From: Chitiniphilus shinanonensis DSM 23277
GTDB lineage: Bacteria; Pseudomonadota; Gammaproteobacteria; Burkholderiales; Chitinibacteraceae
Direction of reading: 5' to 3'
Assembly (NCBI RefSeq): GCF_000374805.1
Contig: NZ_KB895350.1
Location: forward strand, 1 to 64,000
Length of the DNA: 64,000 nucleotides
The number at the start of each line of letters is the position of its first letter. Positions within the stretch are counted from its first letter, which is position 1. Below are positions 34,185 to 43,741 of this stretch, piece by piece. A program made the translations under genes and the position numbers. The notes beneath the pieces were generated by a model. That model was given only the letters and a program-made list of their open reading frames with translations. It was not told where the DNA came from and made no database searches.

Positions 34185-35654
34185 ATGATTTCCCATGAGC
34201 AGTTCGCAGCGCTCGCTGCGCAGGGCTACAACCGCGTCCCTCTGGTTCTCGAACTCTTCGCCGATCTCGACACGCCCCTGTCGGTCTACCTGAAGCTGGC
34301 CAACCGTCCCTATTCCTACCTGCTGGAATCGGTGGTCGGGGGCGAGCGCTTCGGCCGCTATTCGTTCATCGGCCTGCCGGCGCGTACCCGCCTCAAGGTG
34401 GTGGGCCGGCATGTTGAGGTGATCCGCGACGATCAACTGGTGGAAAGCTTCGACGGCAATCCGCTCGACTTCATCGCCGAATTCCAGGCGCGCTTCAACG
34501 CGCCGGCGCAACCGGGCCTGCCGCGTTTCCTCGGCGGTCTGGTCGGCTACTTCGGCTACGAGACCATCGGCTACATCGAGAAGAAGCTGGCCGACAGCCA
34601 CAAGCCCGATCCCATCGGCGCGCCCGATATCCAGTTGCTGCTGTCCGAGGAACTGGTGGTGGTGGACAACCTCTCCGGCAAGCTGTTCCTGGTGGTGTAC
34701 GCCGATCCGCGCGAACCCGGCGCCTACGAGGCGGCGGAAGCCCGTCTGCTGAGCTTGCGTGTCCAGTTGCGCGAGCCGGTGCGCCTGCCGCTGAGCGGCC
34801 CGGCGTCCGAAGTCGCCACCGCGCGCTCCGAGTTCGGCGAACAGCCGTTCAAGGACGCGGTGCTCAAAGCCAAGGAATACATCCGCGACGGCGACGTGAT
34901 GCAGGTGGTGCTGGCGCAGCGCATGACCATGCCGTTCGAGCAGGATCCGCTGGCGCTGTACCGCGCGCTACGCTCGATCAACCCGTCGCCGTACATGTTC
35001 TTCTACCACTTCGGCGACATGCACATCGTCGGCGCGTCGCCCGAGATCCTGGTGCGCCTGGAAGGCGAGACCGTCACGGTGCGCCCCATCGCCGGCACCC
35101 GCCCGCGCGGCAAGACCCGCGACGAGGACGAAGCGCTGGCCACCGAACTGCTGGCCGACGCCAAGGAGATCGCCGAGCACGTTATGCTGATCGACCTGGG
35201 CCGCAACGACGCCGGCCGGGTGGCGCAGACCGGCTCGGTCAAGCTGGTGGACAAGATGATCATCGAGCGCTACTCGCATGTGATGCACATCGTCTCCAGC
35301 GTGGAGGCACAGCTCAAGGCCGGCCAGAACGCAGTGGATGTGCTGCGCGCCACCTTCCCCGCCGGCACCGTGTCCGGTGCGCCCAAGGTGCGGGCGATGG
35401 AAATCATCGACGAACTGGAACCGACCAAGCGCGGGGTGTATTCCGGCGCGGTGGGCTACCTGGGCTTCAACGGCGACATGGACGTGGCCATCGCGCTGCG
35501 CACCGCCGTCGTCAAGAACGCCACGCTCTACATGCAGGCCGGCGCCGGCATCGTCGCCGACTCGGTGCCCGAGAACGAATGGCAGGAAACGTTGAACAAG
35601 GCCCGCGCCGTGTTGCGCGCCGCCGAACTGGTTCAACGCGGGCTTGATGCCTGA
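34185..35654 (+). CDS. trpE: anthranilate synthase component I
   Basis: The 489-residue enzyme makes anthranilate from chorismate with ammonia supplied by TrpG. The N-terminal feedback motif LLES (46-49) with S60 marks tryptophan inhibition. The C-terminal chorismate-binding domain has [32 protein letters not shown] and [16 protein letters not shown] precedes the ATG at 34185. It is the first structural gene of trpE-trpG-trpD-trpC, preceded by the Trp-rich leader. Confidence 0.97.
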   Translation: MISHEQFAALAAQGYNRVPLVLELFADLDTPLSVYLKLANRPYSYLLESVVGGERFGRYSFIGLPARTRLKVVGRHVEVIRDDQLVESFDGNPLDFIAEFQARFNAPAQPGLPRFLGGLVGYFGYETIGYIEKKLADSHKPDPIGAPDIQLLLSEELVVVDNLSGKLFLVVYADPREPGAYEAAEARLLSLRVQLREPVRLPLSGPASEVATARSEFGEQPFKDAVLKAKEYIRDGDVMQVVLAQRMTMPFEQDPLALYRALRSINPSPYMFFYHFGDMHIVGASPEILVRLEGETVTVRPIAGTRPRGKTRDEDEALATELLADAKEIAEHVMLIDLGRNDAGRVAQTGSVKLVDKMIIERYSHVMHIVSSVEAQLKAGQNAVDVLRATFPAGTVSGAPKVRAMEIIDELEPTKRGVYSGAVGYLGFNGDMDVAIALRTAVVKNATLYMQAGAGIVADSVPENEWQETLNKARAVLRAAELVQRGLDA

Positions 35655-35680
35655 CCCCCAATCTGACGAGGATTCCTGCC

Positions 35681-36253
35681 ATGTCGCTCCTGATGATCGA
35701 TAACTTCGACAGCTTTACCTACAACCTGGTGCAGTACTTCGGCGAGTTGGGCCAGGACGTGCACGTCTACCGCAACGACGAGATCACGCTGGACCAGATC
35801 GAAGCGTTGCAGCCCAAATACCTGGTCGTCTCCCCCGGCCCCTGCTCACCCAACGAGGCAGGCATCTCGGTCCCGGCGATCCGCCATTTCGCCGGCAAGC
35901 TGCCCATCCTGGGCGTATGCCTCGGCCACCAGTCGATCGGCCAGGCGTTCGGCGGGCGCATCGTCCACGCCCAGGCGCTGATGCACGGCAAGGTCTCGCC
36001 GATCGAGCACACCGGCGTCGGCGTGTTCAAGGATCTGCCCTCCCCGTTCACCGTCACCCGCTACCACTCGCTGGCCATCGCCCGCGACAGCCTGCCCGAC
36101 TGCCTGGAAGTCACCGCCTGGACGGACGACGGCGAAATCATGGGCGTGCGGCACAAGACACTGCCCATCGAGGGCGTACAGTTCCACCCGGAGTCGATCC
36201 TGACCGAACACGGCCACCGGATGCTGGACAACTTCCTGCGGGAATGGGCCTGA
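35681..36253 (+). CDS. trpG: anthranilate synthase component II (glutamine amidotransferase)
   Basis: The 190-residue class I amidotransferase releases ammonia from glutamine for TrpE. The nucleophile is C80 in [11 protein letters not shown], the oxyanion strand is [11 protein letters not shown], and His/Glu of the triad are in VQFHPESI near residue 170. The same subunit may also serve p-aminobenzoate synthase, as in many betaproteobacteria. It starts 26 bases after trpE. Confidence 0.96.
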   Translation: MSLLMIDNFDSFTYNLVQYFGELGQDVHVYRNDEITLDQIEALQPKYLVVSPGPCSPNEAGISVPAIRHFAGKLPILGVCLGHQSIGQAFGGRIVHAQALMHGKVSPIEHTGVGVFKDLPSPFTVTRYHSLAIARDSLPDCLEVTAWTDDGEIMGVRHKTLPIEGVQFHPESILTEHGHRMLDNFLREWA

Positions 36254-36351
36254 GCGCGGCTCGACGCGCGCCGCCACGGCGGCTGATCCACCTGGCGGGC
36301 CGGGCCGACCCGGCAACGCCGACCGAATACCGATAACGAGGAGCAGGGGCG

Positions 36352-37380
36352 ATGATCACCATCCAGGCCGCACTCAACCGTCTGATCGACGGCAATGAAT
36401 TGTTCTACGACGAAATGCTGCACCTGATGCGGCAGATCATGAGCGGCGAACTCACGCCGGTGCAGACCTCGGCCCTGCTGATGGGCCTGCGCACCAAGGT
36501 GGAAAGCGTGTCGGAGATCGCCGCATCGGCCACCGTGATGCGCGAATTCGCCACGCCGGTGCAGGTCGCCGACCGCCGCCATCTGGTCGATACCTGCGGC
36601 ACCGGCGGCGACGGCGCGCATACCTTCAACATCTCCACCTGTTCCGCCTTCGTCGCCGCCGCGGCCGGGGTCAAGGTCTGCAAGCACGGCGGCCGCTCGG
36701 TGTCGTCGTCCAGCGGCTCGGCCGACGTGCTGGAAACCATGGGCGTATTCCTCAACCTGACGCCCGAGCAGGTCGGCCACTGTATCGATGAAGTGGGCAT
36801 CGGCTTCATGTTCGCGCCCAATCACCACCCCGCGATGAAATACGTGGCGCCGATCCGCCGCGAAATGGCCGTGCGCACCATCTTCAACATCCTCGGCCCG
36901 CTGACCAACCCGGCCAACGCCGACAACCAGTTGATGGGCGTATTCCACCCCGATCTGGTCGGGATCCAGGCGCGCGTGCTGAAGCAACTGGGCTCGCGGC
37001 ACGTGATGATCGTGCACGGCAACGACGGGCTGGACGAGATCTCGCTGTGCGCCAAGACCCAGGTCGCCGAGCTGAAGGACGGCGCGATCACCGAATATGA
37101 GATCGACCCGCGCGACTTCGGCTTCGAACTGTGCGAGGTCAAGGCGCTGCACGCCGGCGACGCGGCGCAATCCAGGACCATCATCGAACAGGTGCTGGCC
37201 AACGAGCCCGGCCCGGCGCGCGACATCGTGCTGCTGAACGCGGGCGCCGCGATCTATACCGCCGATGTCGCCGTCTCGCTGGAGGACGGCATCAACGCCG
37301 CCCATGAAGCCCTGGCCAGCGGCGCCGCGCGCGCCAAGCTGGATGCGCTGGTGCAGCTGACCCGATCGTTCGAGAAATAA
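36352..37380 (+). CDS. trpD: anthranilate phosphoribosyltransferase
   Basis: The 342-residue enzyme joins anthranilate to PRPP. The PRPP-binding signatures are [17 protein letters not shown] and [19 protein letters not shown], and the anthranilate site includes [18 protein letters not shown]. Length and motifs are standard for TrpD. It follows trpG by 98 bases and precedes trpC by three bases. Confidence 0.97.
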   Translation: MITIQAALNRLIDGNELFYDEMLHLMRQIMSGELTPVQTSALLMGLRTKVESVSEIAASATVMREFATPVQVADRRHLVDTCGTGGDGAHTFNISTCSAFVAAAAGVKVCKHGGRSVSSSSGSADVLETMGVFLNLTPEQVGHCIDEVGIGFMFAPNHHPAMKYVAPIRREMAVRTIFNILGPLTNPANADNQLMGVFHPDLVGIQARVLKQLGSRHVMIVHGNDGLDEISLCAKTQVAELKDGAITEYEIDPRDFGFELCEVKALHAGDAAQSRTIIEQVLANEPGPARDIVLLNAGAAIYTADVAVSLEDGINAAHEALASGAARAKLDALVQLTRSFEK

Positions 37381-37383
37381 GCC

Positions 37384-38175
37384 ATGTCCGACATCCTGAA
37401 GAAGATCTGGGCGACCAAGCACGAGGAAGTCGCCGCCGCCCGCGCCGCGCTGCCGCTGCACGCCGTGCGCGAAGCCGCCGAATCCACCGCGCCGGCGCGC
37501 GATTTCGTCGGTGCCCTGCGCGCCAAGCATGCCGCCGGCCTGGCCGGCGTGATCGCCGAGATCAAGAAGGCCAGCCCGTCCAAGGGCGTGATCCGCGAGC
37601 ACTTCGATCCGCCGGCGATTGCCGCCGACTACGCCACGCACGGCGCTGCCTGCCTGTCGGTGCTGACCGATCGCCAGTATTTCCAGGGCGAGGCCGCCTA
37701 CCTGCAAGCCGCCCGCGGCGCCTGTGATCTGCCGGCGTTGCGCAAGGACTTCATGGTCGACGAGTACCAGTTGTTCGAAGCGCGCAGCTGGGGTGCCGAT
37801 TGCATCCTGCTGATCGCCGCCGAGCTGTCGCTGTCGCAGATGCGCGACTTCGAAGCCATCGCCCACGCGCTGGGCATGGCGGTACTGGTGGAAGTGCACA
37901 ACGGCGCCGAACTCGACCTGGCGCTGGAACTGAAGACGCCGCTGTTGGGCATCAACAACCGCAACCTGCGCACTTTCGAAGTCACCCTGCAAACCACGCT
38001 CGACCTGCTGCCCCGCATCCCGGGCGATCGCATCGTGGTGACCGAGAGCGGCATCCTCAAGCCTGAAGATGTTGCATTGATGCAACAAAATTCGGTGCAT
38101 ACCTTCCTGGTCGGCGAGGCATTCATGCGCCAGCCATCGCCCGGGAAGGCGCTTGAATCCTTGTTTTTCGCCTGA
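37384..38175 (+). CDS. trpC: indole-3-glycerol phosphate synthase
   Basis: The 263-residue (beta/alpha)8-barrel closes the indole ring. The family motif [12 protein letters not shown] near 58-69 holds a catalytic lysine. Other strands are [23 protein letters not shown] with the second lysine, and [14 protein letters not shown]. It is monofunctional: no TrpF domain is fused. trpF, trpB and trpA are not in the window, a split common in betaproteobacteria. Confidence 0.97.
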   Translation: MSDILKKIWATKHEEVAAARAALPLHAVREAAESTAPARDFVGALRAKHAAGLAGVIAEIKKASPSKGVIREHFDPPAIAADYATHGAACLSVLTDRQYFQGEAAYLQAARGACDLPALRKDFMVDEYQLFEARSWGADCILLIAAELSLSQMRDFEAIAHALGMAVLVEVHNGAELDLALELKTPLLGINNRNLRTFEVTLQTTLDLLPRIPGDRIVVTESGILKPEDVALMQQNSVHTFLVGEAFMRQPSPGKALESLFFA

Positions 38176-38216
38176 ATGAACTGACTGATCCCTGACCCTT
38201 AAGGGATAGCTCTGAT

Positions 38217-38236
38217 ACGCCCGCATTAGCGGGCGT
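38217..38236 (+). terminator. hairpin downstream of trpC
   Basis: An 8-bp stem ACGCCCGC / GCGGGCGT with ATTA loop lies 41 bases after trpC, followed by TGTCATATAA. It is a plausible terminator with a weak T tract. Confidence 0.6.
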
Positions 38237-38466
38237 TGTCATATAACCGTCATCGACGCGCCTTATCCTCCTCGTGTTGCCGTTCACTAATACTTATATT
38301 TTTGAATAACAACAACAGTCTTTATTCTTCTTTGCGCTAAAAACAATAACCCGGATAGCATTCCCTGCCCGTGGCCGTTGAACTACCCGCCAACGCCCGC
38401 TTGGACATCACCCAATGCCGTGTCAGCCGCGGCAGTGGGTATTCAATACAACAGGAGACAACCTGA

Positions 38467-39534
38467 ATGAAAAAGCTGATCGCCATCGCCCTCGCGGCTG
38501 CGTTTACCACTCCTTTTGCCTTCGCCGACGTCACCATCGGCGGTAGCGTCCGCAGCGCGCTCGACTATGTCGATTACGGCGGCAAGAGCGAGCAGGATTC
38601 CGGCGTGCGTATCGCCGACCAAAGCTCGCGCATCTATTTCAAGGGTGAAGACAAGCTCGACAACGGCGGCTCCCTGATCTGGTATCTGGAAAACCGCTTC
38701 AACGTCGGCGAAGGCTCCAGCAGCATCGCATGGGGCTCGCGCAACACCTTCATCGGCTATAAGTCCAGCGAACTGGGCACCCTGATGTTCGGTAAGCGCG
38801 ACAACGCCTACAAGCTGGCTTCCGCCGACTACCTGCCGGCCTTCGAAGCCGTGTTCAACGACGACGCCAGCTACTACGGCAAGGACCAGCTGCTGCGTCG
38901 CCTGGGCGATCGCCAGGAACAGATCGTCGCCTATGACAGCCCGAACTGGAGCGGCTTCAAGGTCAAGGCCAGCTACAACTTCGACTCCGGCAAGACCGAG
39001 ACGGTGAATGCCACCACCGCCGCGATCACCACCTCCTACAGCACCGACGTGTTCAGCCTGGGTCTGGCCTACGCGCTGGCCGATGACCAGTCCAAGCTGG
39101 GCACCAAGGCAGCGGGCGCGCAAAACCAGGGCATCCAGCTGGGCGGTAGCGTCAACTTCTCCGGCGTGACCCTGTCCGCCGTGTGGGAACGCGTGAACTT
39201 CGACAACGGCACCACCGACGCCGACCAGGACAGCTACGGCATCGCCGCGCTGTACAAGACCGGCAAGTTCGCGTTCCAAGGCGCCTACATCATCGCCGAC
39301 GACCTGGACAATGTCAGCGACTCGGGCGCCCAGCAGATCACCGTTGGCGCGCAGTACAGCCTGAGCAAGCAATCGCGCATCTACCTGACCTACACCAACG
39401 TCGATAACGACGACAACGCCAAGTTCAAGACCGAAGGTCCGAACCTGGGCGATGCGCAAGCCGACGGCACCCGCAAGATGATCAACGGCACCGACCTGAA
39501 CATCGTTGCGCTGGGCCTGCGCACCGACTTCTAA
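38467..39534 (+). CDS. Gram-negative porin
   Basis: The 355-residue protein has a signal peptide cut after A20 (FAFA|D), then DVTIGGSVRSALDYVDYGG, the classic first strand of betaproteobacterial porins. Repeated amphipathic strands follow, ending in LNIVALGLRTDF with the terminal Phe required by the BAM machinery. A 16-stranded trimeric general porin is expected, and the L3 loop region is near SADYLPAFEAVFNDD. An AGGAG ribosome binding site precedes the ATG. The AT-rich 38285-38350 upstream probably holds the promoter. Confidence 0.93.
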   Translation: MKKLIAIALAAAFTTPFAFADVTIGGSVRSALDYVDYGGKSEQDSGVRIADQSSRIYFKGEDKLDNGGSLIWYLENRFNVGEGSSSIAWGSRNTFIGYKSSELGTLMFGKRDNAYKLASADYLPAFEAVFNDDASYYGKDQLLRRLGDRQEQIVAYDSPNWSGFKVKASYNFDSGKTETVNATTAAITTSYSTDVFSLGLAYALADDQSKLGTKAAGAQNQGIQLGGSVNFSGVTLSAVWERVNFDNGTTDADQDSYGIAALYKTGKFAFQGAYIIADDLDNVSDSGAQQITVGAQYSLSKQSRIYLTYTNVDNDDNAKFKTEGPNLGDAQADGTRKMINGTDLNIVALGLRTDF

Positions 39535-39561
39535 GTCGTCCTGTCGGTCGCTGCAAAACGG

Positions 39562-39587
39562 AACGGGGAGCTTCGGCTCCCCGTTTT
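39562..39587 (+). terminator. rho-independent terminator of the porin gene
   Basis: A 10-bp stem AACGGGGAGC / GCTCCCCGTT with the stable TTCG tetraloop, followed by TT. It is a strong terminator 27 bases after the stop. Confidence 0.9.
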
Positions 39588-39591
39588 GCAT

Positions 39592-39958
39592 GCTGAAAAA
39601 GCGCCTTTCGCGGCGATCGTCGGCGGCAAAATCCACGCGTCCCCGAAGCCCGCGCGTATCGTCTCCATCCTCGACGCTTGCGCCGCTATCACGGCCCTCC
39701 ACGGCCCCTGCCTTACTCACCCCCCAGCGATGGCGGCGCCATCGTGCCAGGAAGGATCAGAGCTGCCTTATTGATTCATCCCAGCCCTGCGAGCCATTCC
39801 CAGAGCAGGCACCTTCATTACGGTGATCTGCCTTCCCATCCATGGGCCAGCGCACCGAGCACTGCGCAGCAAATCGCGCCCCTCCGGCTTGTGGCTTCCA
39901 CCAAGCGATCCCCGGGTCTGCTCCAAGAAAGCGCAAAGGACAACGTGCATTGCCACGG
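39592..39958. other. gene-free interval between porin and nagE
   Basis: About 370 bp between the porin terminator and the nagE terminator with no convincing frame and no clear promoter or RNA. It is GC-rich and looks like decayed coding DNA, but I could not identify a source gene. Confidence 0.4.
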
Positions 39959-39963
39959 CAAAA

Positions 39964-39995
39964 AAAGAACCCCCGCTGAACAGCGGGGGTTCTTT
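39964..39995 (-). terminator. rho-independent terminator of nagE
   Basis: A 15-bp perfect stem AAAGAACCCCCGCTG / CAGCGGGGGTTCTTT with loop AA. The preceding A-run gives the T-run on the minus strand. Confidence 0.9.
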
Positions 39996-40035
39996 CTACT
40001 CGACCGACAGGGCCGACCTGCGTCGGCCCCAGTGC

Positions 40036-42039
40036 TTACTTGGTCTTCAGCGTGTACAGCGGGGTGTGGCCAGCTTGCACCTGACCGGTGACCACATTGG
40101 TCACACCGGCGTACTGGTCGACGTTGCTGACCACCACCGGGCTCACCAGCGACTGCGCGTGGGCGGCGAGGTAGTCCAGGTCCAGTTCCAGCACCGGATC
40201 GCCAGCCTTCACACGTGCACCCTGTTCGGCAAGGCGCTTGAAGCCCTGGCCGCCCAGCTTCACGGTCTCGATGCCGATGTGGACGATGATTTCCGCACCG
40301 TTATCGGCCACCAGCGCGAACGCGTGGTTGCTGTTGAAGATCTTGGCGATGGTGCCGCCAACGGGGGCCACCACCAGCTTGCCGGTCGGGCGGATGGCCA
40401 CGCCATCACCCACGGCCTTGCTGGCGAACGCCGCATCGGGCACCTGATCCAGCGGAACCACTTCGCCGGTCACCGGCGCCAGCAGCACCAGGTCGCCGGC
40501 AGCGGCAGGCGCAGCAGCCGGAGCCGGCGCAGCGGCAACGGGGGCGGCGGCGGCAGGCTTGGCGCCCACACCGCTGATCACGTTGCGCATGGCGGCGGCG
40601 ATCAGCTCGGCACGCGGGCCGACGATGATCTGCACGTTCTTGGTGTTGAGCTTGATCACGCCGGAAGCGCCCAGGCGCTTGGCCTCACCTTCGTTCACCT
40701 TGGCGGTGTCACCCACGGTCAGACGCAGACGGGTGATGCACGCGTCGATGTTTTCCAGGTTGGCGGTACCGCCGATCACGTTCAGGTAACCACGGGCCAG
40801 GCTGTCAACGTCGCTGGAAACCGGGGCAGCATCGGCAGCCGGGGCCAGCTCGTCGTCGTCCTCGCGACCGGGGGTCTTCAGGTTCAGGGCGCGGATCGCG
40901 GCACGGAACACGAAGTAGTAGATGCCCGAGAACACCAGCCCCTGAATGATCAGCATGTACCATTCGCGGGCCAGCGGGTTGCGCGACGACAGCACCATGT
41001 CGACCAGACCGGCGCTGAAGCCGAAGCCGGCGATCCACTGCATGGAAGCGGCGATGAACACCGAGATACCGGTCAGGAACGCGTGCAGCACGTAGAGCAC
41101 CGGCGCCACGAACATGAACGAGAACTCGAGCGGCTCGGTGATACCGGTGAAGAACGAGGCAAAGGCTGCGGCGATCATGATCGACGCGACGCGAGCCTTG
41201 TGCTGCGGCTTGGCGGAGTGGTAGATCGCCAGCGCGGCGCCCGGCAGACCGAACATCATGATCGGGAAGAAGCCGGCCTGATACATACCGGTCACGCCGA
41301 TCACGGCCTTGCCTTCAGCCAGCGACTTGGCACCGCCCAGGAAGTTCGGGATGTCGTTGATGCCGGCCACGTCGAACCAGAACACCGAGTTCAGCGCGTG
41401 GTGCAGACCGATCGGGATCAGCAGACGGTTGAAGAAGGCATAGATACCCGCGCCCACCGGGCCCAGATCCTTGATGCTTTCACCGAAGTGGACCAGCGCG
41501 TTGTAGATCACCGGCCACGCCACCATCATCAGGAACGCGACGACGATCATGACGAAGGAGGTCACGATCGGCACCAGACGGCGGCCGCTGAAGAAGGCCA
41601 GCGCCTTGGGCAGTTCCACATGGCTGAAGCGGTTATACAACTCGGCCGAGATCACACCGGTCAGGATACCCACGAACTGGTTGTTGATCTTGCCGAAGGC
41701 TGCCGGCACCTGATCGGCAGGAATGCCCTGGATCATCGACACGGCGGCCGGCGAGCACAGGGTGGTCAACACGTAGTAGCCGACCAGACCGGCCAGTGCG
41801 GCCGCGCCGTCCTTGTCCTTGGACATGCCGTAGGCCACACCGACCGCGAACAGGATCGACATGTTGTCGATGATTGCGCCACCCGATTTGATCAGGAAGG
41901 CAGCGAGTGCACTGTTCGAACCCCAACCGTTCGGGTCGATCCAGTAACCAATACCCATCAGTACGGCGGCAGCCGGCAGCGTCGCCACCGGAACCATCAG
42001 CGCGCGGCCGATTTTTTGCAGATATCCGAGAATGTTCAC
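40036..42039 (-). CDS. nagE: N-acetylglucosamine-specific PTS enzyme IICBA
   Basis: The 667-residue transporter brings N-acetylglucosamine into the cell while phosphorylating it. The IIC membrane domain (about 1-370, ten hydrophobic segments, starting NILGYLQKIGRALMVPVATLP) matches NagE better than PtsG. The IIB domain has the phosphorylated cysteine in NIDACITRLRL near 432. An Ala/Pro linker leads to the IIA domain with the active histidine in IIVHIGIETVKLGGQGF. The start is GTG at 42039 with a GAGGTGA ribosome binding site. Glucose or another amino sugar as substrate is possible. A 31-codon ORF precedes it. Confidence 0.9.
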   Translation of the reverse strand: MNILGYLQKIGRALMVPVATLPAAAVLMGIGYWIDPNGWGSNSALAAFLIKSGGAIIDNMSILFAVGVAYGMSKDKDGAAALAGLVGYYVLTTLCSPAAVSMIQGIPADQVPAAFGKINNQFVGILTGVISAELYNRFSHVELPKALAFFSGRRLVPIVTSFVMIVVAFLMMVAWPVIYNALVHFGESIKDLGPVGAGIYAFFNRLLIPIGLHHALNSVFWFDVAGINDIPNFLGGAKSLAEGKAVIGVTGMYQAGFFPIMMFGLPGAALAIYHSAKPQHKARVASIMIAAAFASFFTGITEPLEFSFMFVAPVLYVLHAFLTGISVFIAASMQWIAGFGFSAGLVDMVLSSRNPLAREWYMLIIQGLVFSGIYYFVFRAAIRALNLKTPGREDDDELAPAADAAPVSSDVDSLARGYLNVIGGTANLENIDACITRLRLTVGDTAKVNEGEAKRLGASGVIKLNTKNVQIIVGPRAELIAAAMRNVISGVGAKPAAAAPVAAAPAPAAAPAAAGDLVLLAPVTGEVVPLDQVPDAAFASKAVGDGVAIRPTGKLVVAPVGGTIAKIFNSNHAFALVADNGAEIIVHIGIETVKLGGQGFKRLAEQGARVKAGDPVLELDLDYLAAHAQSLVSPVVVSNVDQYAGVTNVVTGQVQAGHTPLYTLKTK

Positions 42040-42081
42040 TTCTCACCTCTCATTGTGCGTTGACGCCCTAGATCAGGAGTC

Positions 42082-42177
42082 TCATTGCCCCAAGGCGCAG
42101 AGCTCGCGTACATCGACAAAGCGCAATTTCAGGCGCCCCCTTTTTGACCAGCCTTTCAAGCCGCCCAGCAAGTTCAT
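42082..42177 (-). CDS. 31-codon ORF upstream of nagE
   Basis: This 31-codon frame (starting MNLLGGLKGWSKRGRLKLR) has a strong AGGAGG ribosome binding site at ideal spacing and ends 42 bases before the nagE GTG. The product is basic and amphipathic, and its first residues loosely mirror the nagE N-terminus MNILGYL. I recognise no family. It could be a small protein acting on the transporter, as SgrT does on PtsG in E. coli, or a leader that tunes nagE translation. Both are inference. Confidence 0.55.
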   Translation of the reverse strand: MNLLGGLKGWSKRGRLKLRFVDVRELCALGQ

Positions 42178-42230
42178 CGTTGCCTCCTGTCTGACTTTTG
42201 GTAATGGATAGGTTTGGTTGCACCCCTGCC

Positions 42231-42259
42231 TTTGTAAACAGTGATAGGGGACATGTAAA
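42231..42259 (-). promoter_or_regulatory. candidate nagE promoter with GTTTAC repeats
   Basis: On the minus strand TTTACA (42259-42254) and TACAAA (42236-42231) are separated by 17 bases. GTTTAC occurs twice, 20 bases apart (42260-42255 and 42240-42235), about two helical turns, which could be an operator for a regulator of amino-sugar uptake. Confidence 0.4.
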
Positions 42260-42586
42260 CCTCGGCGGATTATTCCACCGGCCCAAACAGGGTGCAATGA
42301 AAGGTGGCGCTCGCACGACACCTGCCCCACTCCCGTCCTGGCCTCCCATCTTCTTCCCGCTTTTCGCTAACCAGTAAGAAGGTGTCGAAAGGATGGCACG
42401 TCAGCAAATGCTTAAATTTGCGCTGGCGCAAATCCCCCCAGGCACGCGCGGCAAGCTCCCTCCAGCCAGTGGGAAAGCCAGTCCAGGCAAATGCCGCTGT
42501 ATTCTTCGCCTCCGACTACTGCAATCATTGCTTGCCACTTTCGCCTGCTTCACAAAGAAGCACATTTCATCGCTTCTGCCCTTGGG

Positions 42587-42592
42587 TAGAAT
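42587..42592 (+). promoter_or_regulatory. candidate -10 of the RND operon
   Basis: TAGAAT 33 bases before the adaptor gene ATG, with a poor -35 (TTTCAT, 16 bases upstream). Confidence 0.35.
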
Positions 42593-42625
42593 GCGCCGAG
42601 TTCTTTCTCTTCACTGTCTGTTCAC

Positions 42626-43738
42626 ATGCGCGCGCGTCCCCTGATCCTTGTGGTAGTCGGTGTCGTCATCCTGGCGGCGCTCTGGTTTGCCTTCGCCGGC
42701 CGCCGCGCCGCCGCGCCACCGCCGGCCCCGCCGCAGCCCGCGGCCATCGAGCTGGCCCCGGAGGACATCGCCACCGTCGTCGCTGGCGACATCGACAACA
42801 CTTTGGCGCTTACCGGCACGCTGGGCGCCATCCAGCAGACCACGCTCACCGCGCAGATCGAAGGCAAGATCGCCAGCGTCGAGGTCCGCCCCGGCGCAGC
42901 GGTCACCCAGGGGCAGGTGCTGGCCCGCTTCGATACCGCCAACCAGCAACGCCAGGTGGCGGTGGCCCAGGCTCAGCTGGAAAAGAGCCGCGAGTTGCTG
43001 GAATACAACCGCAAGCTGGCCAAGCGCAACGCCGACCTGCTGGCGCAGAACTTCATCTCCAAGAATGCCTTCGACAATACCCAGAGCCAGTTGCAGACCG
43101 CGCAGGCGGACGAGCGCGCCGCCGTGGCACAACTGGGCGTGGCGCAGCAGGCGGTGGACAACGGCACGGTGCGCGCGCCGTTCACCGGCACGCTGGCGCA
43201 GCGGCTGGTCGAGCCGGGCCAGCATGTCGGCGTCAACAGTCAGCTGTTCACCCTGGTGGACCTGACCGAGCTGGAACTGGCTGCCGCGGTGCCGTCCACC
43301 CGCATCGCCGACGTGCACGTCGGCCAGAACGTCGATTTCAACGTCGAGGGTTATCGCCGCGCCTTCAGCGGCACCATCATCCGCATCAACCCGACGGTCG
43401 ATGAGAACAGCAAGACCGTGTCCATCTATATCCGGGTGCCCAATCCCGACGGCGAGTTGCGCAGCGGCCTGTTCGCGCAGGGCACGGTGCTGGTCGACCG
43501 TCGCAAGGGCGTCTCCACCCTGCCGCTGGCCGCCGTCCACGGCGACGGCAGCAACGCCTACGTGCTGACGATCGAGTCGGACCGGCTGGTGCGCCGCGCC
43601 GTGCAGGTGGGTGCCACCGACCTGCGCCGCGGCCAGGCCGAACTGGTGTCGGGCCCGGCATTGGGCAGCAAGGTGCTGGCCAGCAATATCGCGCTCACCG
43701 CCGGCACCGCCGTCAAATTGCCAACGCAGGGGAAGTGA
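42626..43738 (+). CDS. RND efflux periplasmic adaptor (membrane fusion protein)
   Basis: The 370-residue protein has an N-terminal anchor (about 5-25), then the biotinyl-lipoyl halves (GKIASVEVRPGAAVTQGQVL and NGTVRAPFTGTLAQRLVEPGQHV) around an alpha-helical hairpin (about 95-160), a beta-barrel and a membrane-proximal domain. It bridges the RND pump to an outer-membrane channel. The pump gene follows three bases later. No outer-membrane factor is present, so a shared TolC-like protein is implied. Confidence 0.92.
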   Translation: MRARPLILVVVGVVILAALWFAFAGRRAAAPPPAPPQPAAIELAPEDIATVVAGDIDNTLALTGTLGAIQQTTLTAQIEGKIASVEVRPGAAVTQGQVLARFDTANQQRQVAVAQAQLEKSRELLEYNRKLAKRNADLLAQNFISKNAFDNTQSQLQTAQADERAAVAQLGVAQQAVDNGTVRAPFTGTLAQRLVEPGQHVGVNSQLFTLVDLTELELAAAVPSTRIADVHVGQNVDFNVEGYRRAFSGTIIRINPTVDENSKTVSIYIRVPNPDGELRSGLFAQGTVLVDRRKGVSTLPLAAVHGDGSNAYVLTIESDRLVRRAVQVGATDLRRGQAELVSGPALGSKVLASNIALTAGTAVKLPTQGK

Positions 43739-43741
43739 CCC

